Assembly: GCA_949130495.1 (NCBI GenBank)
Contig: OX422207.1
Coordinates: 706,028,456-706,092,455, forward strand
Direction: 5' to 3'
DNA from: Sambucus nigra
Taxonomy: Eukaryota > Streptophyta > Magnoliopsida > Dipsacales > Adoxaceae
Length of the DNA: 64,000 nucleotides
Shown here: positions 37,139 to 47,476 of the stretch, in pieces
How the letters are laid out: each line of letters starts with the position of its first letter
Position numbering within the stretch: the first letter of the stretch is position 1
The notes under the pieces: generated by a model
Database searches by the model: none
What the model was told of the DNA's origin: nothing
The model's input: only the letters and a program-made list of their open reading frames with translations
Program-made: the position numbers and the translations under genes

Positions 37139-38200
37139 TATATGCTATAGAAATATCAGACATAGAAGGTGATTATAACACTAGTTTATAGTGCATATAC
37201 AAATAGTGACTCGGAAGAACATAATAGTGATACTGATGAGTATGAAGACTCTCAGGATACTCTAGACTTATATATGATGAAAACTAATCAAGACGATTTA
37301 GGTAATCAATATATAGACTTTGAAGAAGCTTGGTATAAGTGTATATTAAGCCCCTTTTTAAAGAAAAGATGGACAGTTAGTAATCCTGAGTTACTAACAT
37401 ATATACCTAGATGTTACTTTGATGAAAGGCATTATTGCACATTTGAAATGAAATGTAGCAAGAAATATTTTAGATGTGTATAATGCTTTGAGACCATACA
37501 AATAGAATTATTTATGGTTTGTGGCATTTGTCAATTACACTACCATGAAAACTGTTGGAGAACTAGATTTAGAGCAATTTATACTAACCAGTATGATGCT
37601 CAAATAGACTTAGATATTAAGACATATTATCAAGACATTGATGGAAATATAGCCAAAAGATTACAAGAAAATGAAGACTTAAAAGGAAAAGGACTTTCCT
37701 ATCTTTAAAAGGATATCGCTCTGATAGTAGTTCAGAAGACCTAACAACCCTAGATTTTATAGATACGCCCTAGAAAGGAATAAATTTAGGAATTTCTACT
37801 AAACCACATGATTCTTTTGTATAAATGTTTATACAACATAAAGATTATAATAAAAGACTTTCAGCTTGTATATATACAGGATGATCTTAGAGTATTTGTA
37901 AGGCTAATGCCTTTCCTGAAGATTATTTCCTAGACAATAAGCAAGAGATTTATGGTAAGGTAGATAATGGAGATCCATTTACCTTATATTTCTACACTAT
38001 TCCTATTTATTTTAACTTTGGATATTAGACCAAGAAAATCTTTAATAATCAGTTTTGGATAATAGATCCTCGTCCTAGTTTCACAGGAAACATTATTTTA
38101 GGACAAGACCTTATTAGTAAATATCATCCTTATACTCAGTATAACGATAAGATATCAATTAGTGATAAAGAGGAATTTAATATTAAGGCCCCTCTAATAG
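37139..38200 (+). pseudogene. Pararetroviral coat/protease linker and aspartic protease region
   Basis: Viral coding resumes after the CACTA element. An acidic, coat-tail-like part is at 37200-37480. A Cys/His cluster follows (CGICQLHYHENC, 37518-37553), recalling the second Cys-rich motif of some caulimovirids. Then comes the protease region. The active site at about 37868-37882 reads YTG followed by stops, so the catalytic Asp of DTG appears lost. NIILGQDLI at 38090-38120 corresponds to the downstream protease I-L-G motif. Frames shift repeatedly. Confidence 0.6.
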
Positions 38201-38219
38201 ATCACAAGACTGCCTTTGA

Positions 38220-39439
38220 CCTTATGCAGGTCAAACCCAATTATAGACCTATAAAATATCAGAGTTCTTCAGGTAAGCATGGTAGACCTAGACCTATAAC
38301 CCAACAAGAAGCCTTAGAAATAACCAAACCTTTACAAAAGGAATCTAAGTGTCTAGACCAAAAAGTATTATAAGCAAATAGCGCTTATACTACAAGACAT
38401 TTTAGATTAGGCCCATCACACCTTATTATAGGTTCAAGCTATATCCAAACAGAAGAAAATGGATATAGAAGTAGAAAAAGAAAAGATTAGGCAACTAGCA
38501 GATCCTACTTTACGAGAAAATCACATCGCTAAGTGGGATAAAGACCAAAGTTACTATCAAATTATTCCTATTAACCCAGATACCATTATTAATGGTGGAA
38601 CCTATAAGAAAGGATATTCACAAGAAGATAAGGAAGAATTCAAGAAAGACATAGATGAAATGCTTAAGTTAGGAATTATTAGGGAAAGTAAAAGTAGATA
38701 TAATAGCCTTTCCTTCTATGTTCAAAATGAATCTGAATGTAAAAGAGGAAAAAGACGTATGGTTATAGATTATAGACAATTAAATAAGAACTGTGAATTT
38801 GATTCTTATAAGATACCAGACAAGAATAATTTAATCAATTTGATTGAAGATAGAACTATATTCAGTAAGTTTGATTTCAAATCAGGCTTCTGGAAAATTA
38901 AGATGCATCCAGATAGTATTACTTGGACAGCCTTTAGTGTGCCCTAAGGGAAATACGAATGTCTAGTAATGCCATTTGGATACTTAAATGCTCCTCAAGT
39001 ATTCCGAAGAAGAATGGATAATATATTTAGACCTTATTCAGAATTTTGTCTTGTTTACATAGATGACATTCTTATAGCCAGTAAGACTGAGATAGAGCAT
39101 GTAGACCATCTTAAAAAGATTATTTTATAATTAGATAAGCATGGTATTGTTATTTCCGAAAGGAAAATGCAATTATTTCAGACTGAAATAGATTTGTGGG
39201 AATGCATATTAATAAAGGAAAAATACCCTTAGCAGAACACATAACCAAAAATATTCTTGAGTTTCTAGACCAACTCAAAGATAGAAAATAATTACAATCA
39301 TTTTTAGGATTGCTTAATTGTGCTGCAGACTTTATTAAAGACTTGGCTTCGAAAAGGCAAAGCTTAACTGCCAAATTAAAAGGAACAAATAAGACTAATC
39401 ATTTTTATTGGACTAAAGATGATTTTGAAGTTATAAGAC
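38220..39439 (+). pseudogene. Pararetroviral reverse transcriptase region
   Basis: The open part at 38459-38947 has RT motifs 1 and 2 (VIDYRQLN, FSKFDFKSGFW). A TAA at 38945-38947 interrupts the run. The same frame then shows MPFGYLNAP and the catalytic YIDD box at about 39058-39070. The thumb/connection follows with an in-frame TAA near 39127 and a frameshift around 39190. It is interrupted at 39440 by a hAT-like element. The RT copies pregenomic RNA into DNA in these viruses. This copy cannot be translated intact. Confidence 0.85.
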
Positions 39440-40101
39440 TAGGGATGTAAGCGGTACGATTTGTTCGGTAAATAGTAGATACCAATACCAAAACCAAACT
39501 CTAAATGGTAAAACCAAACCATACCAGTTTACGACCCGGTACACCAAAATCAATACCAAAACAAAACCGACTGGTATTTCGGTTTTTCGGTAATTTTGGT
39601 TTTTTTCTGGTTTCGGTAAATTCTGGTTTTTTCTAGTTTCGATAAATTCTGTTTTTTTTTATTTATGGTTTCGATTTTTTCTGGTTTCGGTAAACAACAC
39701 TAAAAGTACTAAAAAACCAAAAGCAAAACCAACTAACTTTTTTAAATATTAAAACTAAAACCAAAACCAAAACCAACTTTTTTCTGTTTTTGGTAAATTC
39801 GGTACGGTAATTTTGATAAATTCGGTACGGTACAGTAATTTCTGTACTTTTTTTTTTGTTTCAGTAAATTCGGTACGGTATGGTAATTTCGGTATGGTTT
39901 TTTCTGGTTTCAGTAAATTCGGTACGGTAATTTCGATAAATCAATTTTTTAAATATTAAAACAAAAACCAACCAACTTTTTTGCGGAAATTTCGATTTCG
40001 GTAAGACTGGTTTCTGGTATTTTAATATATGAAACCAAAACCATTTTTTTTCGGACCAAAACGGTACGGTACGGTAAAAACTCGTACCGCTTCCACCCCT
40101 A
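39440..40101. mobile_element. hAT-like non-autonomous element with CGGTA repeats (662 bp)
   Basis: It is flanked by perfect 8-bp duplications TATAAGAC (39432-39439 and 40102-40109). Ends: TAGGGATGTAAGCGGTACG on the left and, reverse-complemented, TAGGGGTGGAAGCGGTACG on the right. The interior consists of GGTTTCGGTAAATTCGG / CGGTACGGTA words. No transposase is encoded. It cuts the viral RNase H. Confidence 0.9.
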
Positions 40102-40109
40102 TATAAGAC

Positions 40110-40587
40110 AGATTAAAGATGTAGTAAAAAATGTTCCTTTACTTGAACTGCCTAACGGCGAAGACCAATTTATAGTAGAAACAGACGCATCTAATAAACA
40201 ATAGGGATCAGTATACTTTGCCATTGATTATCAGACTAAAAAGAAGAATCTTTATAGATGTAGTTCTGGAACCTTTACTGATCCAGAACAAGATACACTG
40301 CCCATAAAAAAGAAGTTTTAGCTATAGTAAGGGCAATAGAAAAATATGTACTTTTTCTTAGACCTAAGCATTTTACTGTTTATACTGACTCTTCTTATGT
40401 AGTAAAATTTAGAGATTTAGACTTGTCCAAATCAAGGACTAATAGACTCTTTAGATGTCAACAATTTCTTAATGGTTATGACTTCTCTGTTATACATATT
40501 AAGGGAAGTAAAAATACCATTCCAGACATTATATCAAGAGAACCAATGTTTGCTAACACTAATATGATATCATACTTTATATTGTAA
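40110..40587 (+). pseudogene. Pararetroviral RNase H region
   Basis: It continues the RT polyprotein after the hAT-like element. The first catalytic motif (VETDAS) is near 40167-40184, the Glu region of the motif E-AIV is near 40310-40340, and the third Asp motif (YTDSSYVV) is near 40381-40404. An in-frame TAG (about 40201) and a frameshift near 40290-40310 break it. It ends just before the second ORF. Confidence 0.75.
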
Positions 40588-40605
40588 ACAGAAGACCTAA
40601 ACAAC

Positions 40606-42066
40606 ATGAGTTCCTCTAGAATGAATAGACTGAACAAAGAAGGCGTTGCAGATTATCTTAGACGCGTAAGACCAAATGCTGGTGTAACGCAAAGGCAGAC
40701 TCATATTCAAGACTCTCAAGAAAGACCAATCCTAGAGAACTTTGATGATATCTTAGTTCCTCCTAGAAAATATAGACATGATATTGTTTCGCAAAATAGA
40801 CTCATTGCGAAGATGTATTTCCCCCAATATAAACCCGATCAAAGATATCCAGACTTGATAAAATTTAAATGAGAATTTTCAGATGATGAAAATACTCTTA
40901 TAGACGCTATATGGTGGAATGTGAAGAATAGACTATGGATAGAGTTCAAACAACATTTGGTAACCATTGACAGATTCATGAGAACTCAAAGACTTGCAGT
41001 TACCCAACTCAGGGGTACTGATATGCTTAGATCGCAAACTCAGACTTATGCTCAAACTCTTAGAGAATCCCCCAAAACTATACCTGGTGATAATTTTTGT
41101 TATCAGAAAAAGACTTTTAAGACTAACATTGTTATACCCTTTGGTAATAATAATCTTTCAATATCAGAAGACTATCATAAAGATTCTAATAGCATTATTG
41201 AACACTTCAATGTGTTATTATCAGAGACTAATGGAGATGCCTTAATGATGAGAGGTTTCTTTAAAGACGTTCCAAAGATTTATCTTTCTGGGAAAGCAGA
41301 GATAGCCCGGATAACCTTAGCAGACTATGGTTTCATTGGACTCGTCCAATTTGAGACTATAGAAAACTATATTGCTCTTGGAAAAATAGTCCATGAGTAT
41401 GTCAAGAAAGTAGAAGACTTCCTTCGTCTATTTGCTAGAATCTATCAGATTGATCCAAGTTCCTGTAGAGGAATGAGAGTTGAAGGATTTAGACCTGTTA
41501 CATTTTCCAATTATATATTTTAAGACCTTGAGATTCTATCTGAAGATGAGATTAAAGATTTAATTATTAATAAGTCCAAACTCCAGATTACCCAAGCTAT
41601 GGATACGATAGAAATCATGGAACTGTTAATAGGTGAAGACAGATGGTATACTGCATACCATAAAGAAGACCTGGTTATCCAGGTTGATGAGCCATTTAAT
41701 GGAAGACTTAAGAAAGAATCCAAAGAAATGGTGGAGATCTCCTTGGTAGCCAGCCTTAGAGTGGTAGGCCTCATTGATGAATTTTTCAATAATAATACTT
41801 TACCAAATGAAGGTAAAGATAAGGCAAGAGAAGACGAAGATAGAACAGAGAAGGGCCCCGCCTTACTCAACAGATTATTAAAGACCAAAGACTACATTAT
41901 GTGGACTGATGATTCCTTGCAGTATGAAGATGAAGAAAAACTTAGACCTTTCCCATATGGGCCCAAGCCAGCTTCTTTCTATAAAGAAGAAAGAGATAGA
42001 CACAAAGAGATTAGTTCGCAATTATCACAAGATGCCAAAATTGCTTTTATAAAAGCAAAAACGTGA
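40606..42066 (+). pseudogene. Pararetroviral ORF2 (downstream ORF), two in-frame stops
   Basis: One frame runs from ATG 40606 to TGA 42064-42066, 486 codons plus stop, with only two internal stops (TGA 40870-40872 and TAA 41521-41523). The product would be about 55 kDa, charged, largely without low complexity, and ends in a Lys-rich tail. It follows RNase H directly, like the second ORF of florendovirus-type endogenous elements, whose function I do not know; other genera carry a translational transactivator here. I see no motif that decides the function. It is better preserved than ORF1. Confidence 0.65.
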
Positions 42067-42182
42067 AGGCTAAAAGATGCCCAAGTTGTAGACCTTTAAT
42101 TATTGTGCTTTAATAATTGTATGCTTTCAACCAGTTAACTTTTAGCCTCCGATTTCTAGTCATCCTGTAAGCTCCCTTTTGC

Positions 42183-42190
42183 TATAAAAG
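42183..42190 (+). promoter_or_regulatory. Pararetroviral TATA box
   Basis: TATAAAAG lies about 117 bp after the ORF2 stop in the only long non-coding gap of the viral map. This is where caulimovirid pregenomic RNA promoters lie. Confidence 0.6.
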
Positions 42191-42331
42191 GGATAGTCAT
42201 GGTCATATGTAAGATATCGAAGTTTATAAGTAAGAAAGAATTTGTAAGCTTATAGATAGTAATATGTATATGAGTGAGTAGTTCCCAGATAGTTAGGAGA
42301 ATGGTGAGAGTTGTAATTACTAATGGAATGC

Positions 42332-42337
42332 AATAAA
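42332..42337 (+). terminator. Pararetroviral poly(A) signal candidate
   Basis: AATAAA 149 bp downstream of the TATA box is followed by a T-rich stretch. Plant pararetroviruses place the poly(A) signal just after the transcription start, so this fits. Confidence 0.5.
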
Positions 42338-42739
42338 AGTATTTTCTTTTCCAGAAATCTCTTATGTTGAGTTGTTATTATTTTTTAAATTGTCTCCAAC
42401 TTTCTGTTCATAGAGGACTATTGTGTGGAACCTCTGGTGTAGCATACAAGGTGTTATACTATTGATCTACCGTTAGGTGTCGATTTTCTATGAGCCGTTA
42501 GCTAGTGGGCGTTAGGCGTGAAGGCATACAAGCAGGAAATGGGTAAATTTCCAAAATAGTGGATTGAGGTGCGACACATAAAGAGAGAGTTACAGGAGGC
42601 CAAGACCAAAGAATAATAGTAACAAAGCTAAAGAGACGAAGGAAAGAAAATAAAGATATTGCATACCAGAAGAAAGGTATAACTCGAACCAAATCCTTAA
42701 CTATTTTACATATTATTATTTTAAAAGAAACTTGTGTGA

Positions 42740-43560
42740 GCCTACAAATCACTGAAGACTTTTTAGCATTTGTTAATCAAACAAATTTAGACTTAAATAG
42801 AGAAATTTAAGATTGAACTCTTACAGACCCTAAAGATAAAGAACTAATAAAATTTGCTTTAACGTAAGTAGGTGGTACTTTCAAATATATAGACCAGGTT
42901 ATTGAGTGGTTAGTACGTAAAGTACCTATAATAGAAATAATTAGAATAGGGATTCGTGAATCTTTAGACAAAAATTAAGAACTGAAGATTTTGCAAAACA
43001 ATTTTCAAAACCTGAAAAATATCAAGAATATACTAGAAAATTTGAAGAAAGTATAGACGTATTAAAATTTATTAGACAAAAAAGGCTAGAAGAAACCAAA
43101 GATACTTTTAATTGAGTCGGAGGAATCCGTCCTCTTCTTAAAAACGTAGAGACAGCTGCCTCTACAACATATCGTAGATTTTTATCATCTTATGGTGACA
43201 ATAATTTAGACAAAATTATAAATAACGATATAATTGATATTGTTAACCAGATATATAAAGAAACTAGACTGATAAAACCGCAATACCGTATAAGGTTTTT
43301 AAGACTAGAATATTTCCCTTCGAAACCGCTTCCAATTTCTGTACGATAGGGATGGAAGAATCTTGAGAAGTAGTAGTAGCCCTAAAACTTCTACACTTAA
43401 ACTTCTAGATTAATTAGGCTTTAAAATGAGCCTAAAAGACCATAGAAATCATTGGGGTAGAAATTTATATTCTGAAGATATAAGAAAAAGACAAAGGCAT
43501 AAAAAGATAAAGCGATAGTCCCCAAAAGGTGGTCCAATAGATGATAGTGGCCCTAAAATC
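42740..43560 (+). pseudogene. Degenerate coding-like stretch after the pararetroviral promoter, not identified
   Basis: An AT-rich region with virus-like codon composition and stretches open for 30-60 codons in shifting frames (for example FIRQKRLEETKD near 43070, TYRRFLSSYGDNNLDKI near 43165, and a basic HRNHWGRNLYSEDIRKRQRH near 43440). It has no counterpart elsewhere in the window that I can see. It could be a further viral ORF or part of a second, rearranged viral copy. Confidence 0.35.
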
Positions 43561-43642
43561 GTGTGAACGATATTAAGCCCGTCATTTAAGCCCGTTAAAT
43601 TAGCCCGTCAGAGAGCCTTACTGTTTGTATATATATATATAT

Positions 43643-44036
43643 GGAGAGGTTCTCTAGTGGACCAAAATAATGGACTTTTTAATGGACCTTAACAAAAAAC
43701 ACATTAATTTTAATTCCTATAATGTAATTGGTCCGCGCCAGCGGCACCAAACACGTTTGTCGATTGATCCCCAACCCTCCCACCCCATCCCCCACTCCCA
43801 CCCTTACCCTCACCCCCATGACAGCCCTTCTGTCATAAGGGTTGCCATACGGGTTGCTATGGTGATGGTGATGGTTGGGTGGAGGGGGGGGGGGGGGTAG
43901 TGGGGTGAAGGTGGGGTCTCGGGTGCCACTGACGCGGACCAATACACTATAGGAATTAAAATTAATGTGTTATTATGTGTTTTTTGTTAAGGTCCATTAA
44001 AAAGTCCATTCTTTTGGTCCACTAGAGAACCTCTCC
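43643..44036. mobile_element. 394-bp palindromic MITE in TA repeats
   Basis: The arms of about 115 bp are near-perfect inverted repeats starting GGAGAGGTTCTCTAGTGGAC and running to GGTCCGCG(C/T)CAG(C/T)GGCACC. The left arm lacks 8 bases present in the right. The centre is C-rich on one side and G-rich on the other (14 G at 43884-43897). TA repeats flank both ends, so any TA target duplication is unreadable. No coding potential; ORFs on both strands here mirror each other. Confidence 0.85.
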
Positions 44037-44179
44037 CTATATATATATATATATATATCAACAATAGGGCATAAGCACATCCCATATCACAAATCTCATA
44101 CGTAGTATATTTATATCTCGAATATCCTACGTATCATGGTATTTTAAACCTCAATTATATTATAGGTATTCACTCCACT

Positions 44180-44210
<31 letters not shown>

Positions 44211-45684
44211 CAACAAATGGCTATACTCTCATCTCATATACAAATCCAACACGAAGTATATTTCAAGTTTATCCCATAACTAATAATTCAAATTTTATTC
44301 ACATTTTTCGTTACTTCTAACATCTTCTATTAATTGAAAGGATTTAATTAATTATTCCAGTAGCTACCTTCAATTCATACTTATTGGTCCAAAATCCAGA
44401 CTCATTATAACAAGTCCGGATTATATTTTAATTCCCAATCACCCTTTTTTTTTCTAAAGGTATAATTTGTCTAGAAATAAAAATTACAATTTTGAGGCTT
44501 TTCTGCTCCAGTTTTGAAAAAACCTAGAACTACAAAGTTGTGCAGAACGTGATTTTATACAAAAGCATGAGAGCACACTACCAAATTTCACTTAAAATAG
44601 TCCTAAAATTATCATACAATGTACATCATTTTTCTACATATTTCTACCTACGAGTTGTAACTTAATTCATCCTCTAAACCTCCACCAAATTATCCCAGAC
44701 TCCTTATAATTCATCCTATATGACATCCCCGAGTATGTACATGATTTATAACATCAAATCATATCAAAATCATAATGGAATTTCGATGAATCATACTAAT
44801 CTTATTTTAAATATACGAAAATCTACATGATCGAATTTTTTCTCAAGAACACATATAAACCCCAAATTCCCTCATTAGTTAAACCCAAAATTTCATGGTG
44901 TTAATTCTAATTTCATCAAAGGAATAATCCTAAATAATTTCCATTTCAATAATTACATCAAAATCATCAAATTTACGTCTTTGATTTATTGTTTTCATGG
45001 ATGTTTATCCCTTCTAATTTAATATGGATATTATACTCACTAATTGGAACAATAATTACACTTTCCTTAAGGTGTAGGTCAGATCCTTTGGTGAAGATGT
45101 ATTTAGAATACTTCCTCCTCCTTTCCAATCACTTTTCCGGTGGTGGTGCAACCCTTGGTTTGCCCTCAAAACCCATTCTCTTCCTAGAATTATCTCCCTT
45201 CCTCTCCTTAGTGTTTTGGTAAATGATCTCTTGGTTTAACACACTTTAATCTTAAATAATAAAACTCCAATCCCGTATGTACTATTCATCTCCCCCAAAA
45301 TTTGCTCAGACCCAAATCGAACCCCCGAATAAACTTTTTTTTGCCTATTACGACCCTTCTGTACTCATTGGTGCAGTCCAAATGACCATATGGATAACTT
45401 AAAAATAATTTCTCTTTTTGCCCTTCTAATTTAGTCCCGACACGACTCACACGCGCATCCCGACTTAATTTCAATGATTTGCGTATTATTCACTCGCGAT
45501 CATATAATCATATATTACTTTTAATCACTAAGTAATATTCAACATCAATCACATAATACTTTATTCTCTAATAATATTCAATCTGGATTAATTCCAATTA
45601 TTATTCATAATTAATTTCAATTAATCCCCATTTTACTTTTAATTAATTCAATTTTAAAAGTCATTAAAATTACGGGGTATTAAA
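44037..45684 (-). mobile_element. Gypsy-A right LTR, last part
   Basis: It resumes the right LTR after the viral block. 44058-44183 matches 12652-12775, and 44211-45684 matches 17073-18585, with a (TA)n run between them (44184-44210). It ends CGGGGTATTA where the left LTR ends CGGGGTATTACA, so the last bases are lost. No coding sequence. Confidence 0.75.
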
Positions 45685-45689
45685 ATTAT

Positions 45690-45952
45690 TAACCGAGTTG
45701 GGATTCAAATAGGAGAAAAATATTTTGAATAGTAACCGTTAGAGTGCGGTTCATTTGGCAAAGAACTCTACATTTTATTCTACAACAGAGTATATTGGAC
45801 TTCGTTATCACTTCATCAAGTCTCTGTTTGAGGATGCGGTGTTGACACTTGAGAAGATTGATAGTAATAGAAATCTTGCGGATATGCTAATAAAGACGGT
45901 GACTATTGATAAACTGAAGTCATGTTCCGCTTCAATTGGTTTGCAAGAATAA
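45690..45952 (+). pseudogene. Copia-2 RNase H, C-terminal end
   Basis: The reading VHLAKNSTFYSTTEYIGLRYHFI, then DAVLTLEKIDSNRNLADMLIK and LKSCSASIGL, is the conserved C-terminus of Ty1/copia RNase H. The natural stop is TAA at 45950-45952. Upstream, the frame is broken (in-frame TAG near 45729). Strand and family fit the Copia-2 pol pieces at 2948-4334 and 8534-8584. About 1.3 kb of RT/RNase H between 8584 and 45690 is missing. Confidence 0.8.
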
Positions 45953-46009
45953 CAAGATCTGGAAAGATCCATTGCATTAATCACGGGTGAAGATAAATTG
46001 AAATATGTC

Positions 46010-46023
46010 TTCAAGTGGGAGAT
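46010..46023 (+). promoter_or_regulatory. Polypurine tract of Copia-2
   Basis: CAAGTGGGAGAT-type purine run directly before TGTCAAGAAAGG. AAGTGGGAGATTGT is the usual copia junction of polypurine tract and 3' LTR. Confidence 0.7.
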
Positions 46024-46403
46024 TGTCAAGAAAGGTGGGCATTGTCCAAAGAAAAAATAAATGGAATAGACAACTTTTGACAAACACAAGTTATACACCA
46101 TTTTACGTGCAATTTTTGTGAATAAATTGAGGAAAGTTAATTGTAATTTAGCTAGAAATGATCCATATGGAGCTATAAATAAGACCCTCTCCTCCTTTGT
46201 TTTGCATCCCAAAATTTAGAAATAATTTTAAAGTTAGAGAAAAGTTTGAAAGAGAAAGTAAAAAAAATTAGAAATGTTTCTATGGCAATTGAATTATGGG
46301 TTGTTAGTGTGTCTAAACACCTTATGTAATTTTTCTCTCTTGACGTAATGTATATTGACGATCACCATAAAATTCTTTTATAATGTATATATTATTATTT
46401 TAC
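46024..46403 (+). mobile_element. Copia-2 3' LTR (about 380 bp)
   Basis: It starts TGTCAAGAAAGG after the polypurine tract. A TATA box is present (CTATAAATAAGAC near 46160-46172). The end is inferred at TTTTACA (46403). No 5' LTR is visible in the window. Confidence 0.6.
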
Positions 46404-46654
46404 ATTATTTTTATGACCCATTAAATCACAAAGGACGGAGTACCTAAGGCCTTCTGTAATGTTTTCTTTTCAAAATCTGTTCTTATCTCATGGTTAAAAA
46501 AATTCTTTATGTTGTTGGAAAATTTTGAGAAATTATGGATAAGTTTATCTTCACTAGTTAATTTCCTCTTGGTGATGTGTTAGCTTTATAAAGATGGAGT
46601 ACCTACAAATAAGCAATATGAGTTTTCATATTTATTCTACCTCATATAGAATAA
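46404..46654. other. Intergenic, nothing recognised
   Basis: AT-rich sequence between the Copia-2 LTR and the foldback element. I see no gene or repeat in it. Confidence 0.5.
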
Positions 46655-47426
46655 AGTATCGTTTGGTTGTCCCAAAATTGTAAATTGGATCATTCATAAA
46701 TTAATCCATTTACAAATTGACCCATTAATTGTGTTTGGTTTCATTAATGAAATGATTCATTAATTGCCCCATTTTAGCTCATGTGCAAAATTTGAAATTG
46801 GATCATTTCATAAAAAATATGAAATGAATTTATTTGAAATAAGAGTTACATAAAGTGCATGTCCCTCTGCTTCTTTCCCTCGCCCTCTCTCTCTTGATTT
46901 GTTTTTATTTTTTTTTTATAAAATCTTAACATTAATTTCAAATTATCCGACATTGTGTAAATTATGATTTAACTCATTTCAAATTCATTCACAAATTGTT
47001 TGATTATGTAAATTGGTTCATTTGATTATGTAAATTGGTTCATTGTGAATTAGTGAATTGTAAATGAGTGAATTTGAAATGAGTTAAATCCAATTTTACA
47101 CGATGTTTGGTAATTTGAAATTGATGTTAAGGTTCTATGAAAAAAAGGTAAAAACATATAGAGAGAGAGAGAGTGGGGCAGGGAAAATAGAGAGGGGGAG
47201 AGGGAGAGGGAGATGAGACATGCACTTTTATGTGATTCCTATTTTAAATGGATTCATTTCACATTTTTTGTGAAATGATTCAATTTCAGATTTTGCACTT
47301 GAGTTAAAATGGGGCAATTAATGAATCATTTCATTAATGAAACCAAACACAATTAATGAGTAAATTTGTAAATGAATCAATTTATTAATGATTCAATTTA
47401 CAATTTTGAGACAACCAAACGGACCC
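46655..47426. mobile_element. 772-bp foldback MITE (PIF/Harbinger-like TSD)
   Basis: Left and right halves are inverted repeats over about 350-380 bp each: CGTTTGGTTGTC, TTAATTGTGTTTGGTTTCAT, AATTGCCCCATTTTA and GAAATGATTCA words recur in reverse on the other side, almost to the centre (around 47030). It is flanked by TAA at 46652-46654 and 47427-47429, a 3-bp TWA-type duplication as for PIF/Harbinger. No transposase. It ends 283 bp upstream of the receptor kinase ATG. A transcript across it would fold into a long hairpin. Confidence 0.85.
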
Positions 47427-47470
47427 TAATTCACAATGAACCAATTTACATAATTAAATATCCCAACCAA

Positions 47471-47476
47471 AGTCAA
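47471..47476 (-). promoter_or_regulatory. W-box-like motif upstream of the receptor kinase
   Basis: AGTCAA, reverse TTGACT, is the core bound by WRKY factors. A second one lies at 47620-47625. Both are between the foldback element and the start codon. Short motifs like this occur by chance, so the assignment is weak. Confidence 0.3.

Larger units (their letters stand above)
24632..43620 (+). mobile_element. Endogenous pararetrovirus (Caulimoviridae), degraded, near full length
   Basis: Plus-strand order: tRNA-Met primer site, N-terminal coding remnants, movement protein, coat protein with zinc knuckle, protease region, RT, RNase H, second ORF, TATA box and poly(A) signal. With the CACTA (28833-37138) and hAT-like (39440-40101) insertions subtracted, primer site to poly(A) region is about 8.5 kb, the size of a caulimovirid genome. 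There is no integrase and no LTR. Order and the extra downstream ORF resemble florendovirus-type elements, but that genus call is tentative. Many frameshifts and stops make it non-functional. It sits in TA repeats of the Gypsy-A right LTR. Confidence 0.85.

Noticed and set aside
43670..43942. ORFs on both strands near 43.7-43.9 kb
   Set aside because: They are the two strands of a palindromic MITE with homopolymer G/C, not genes.
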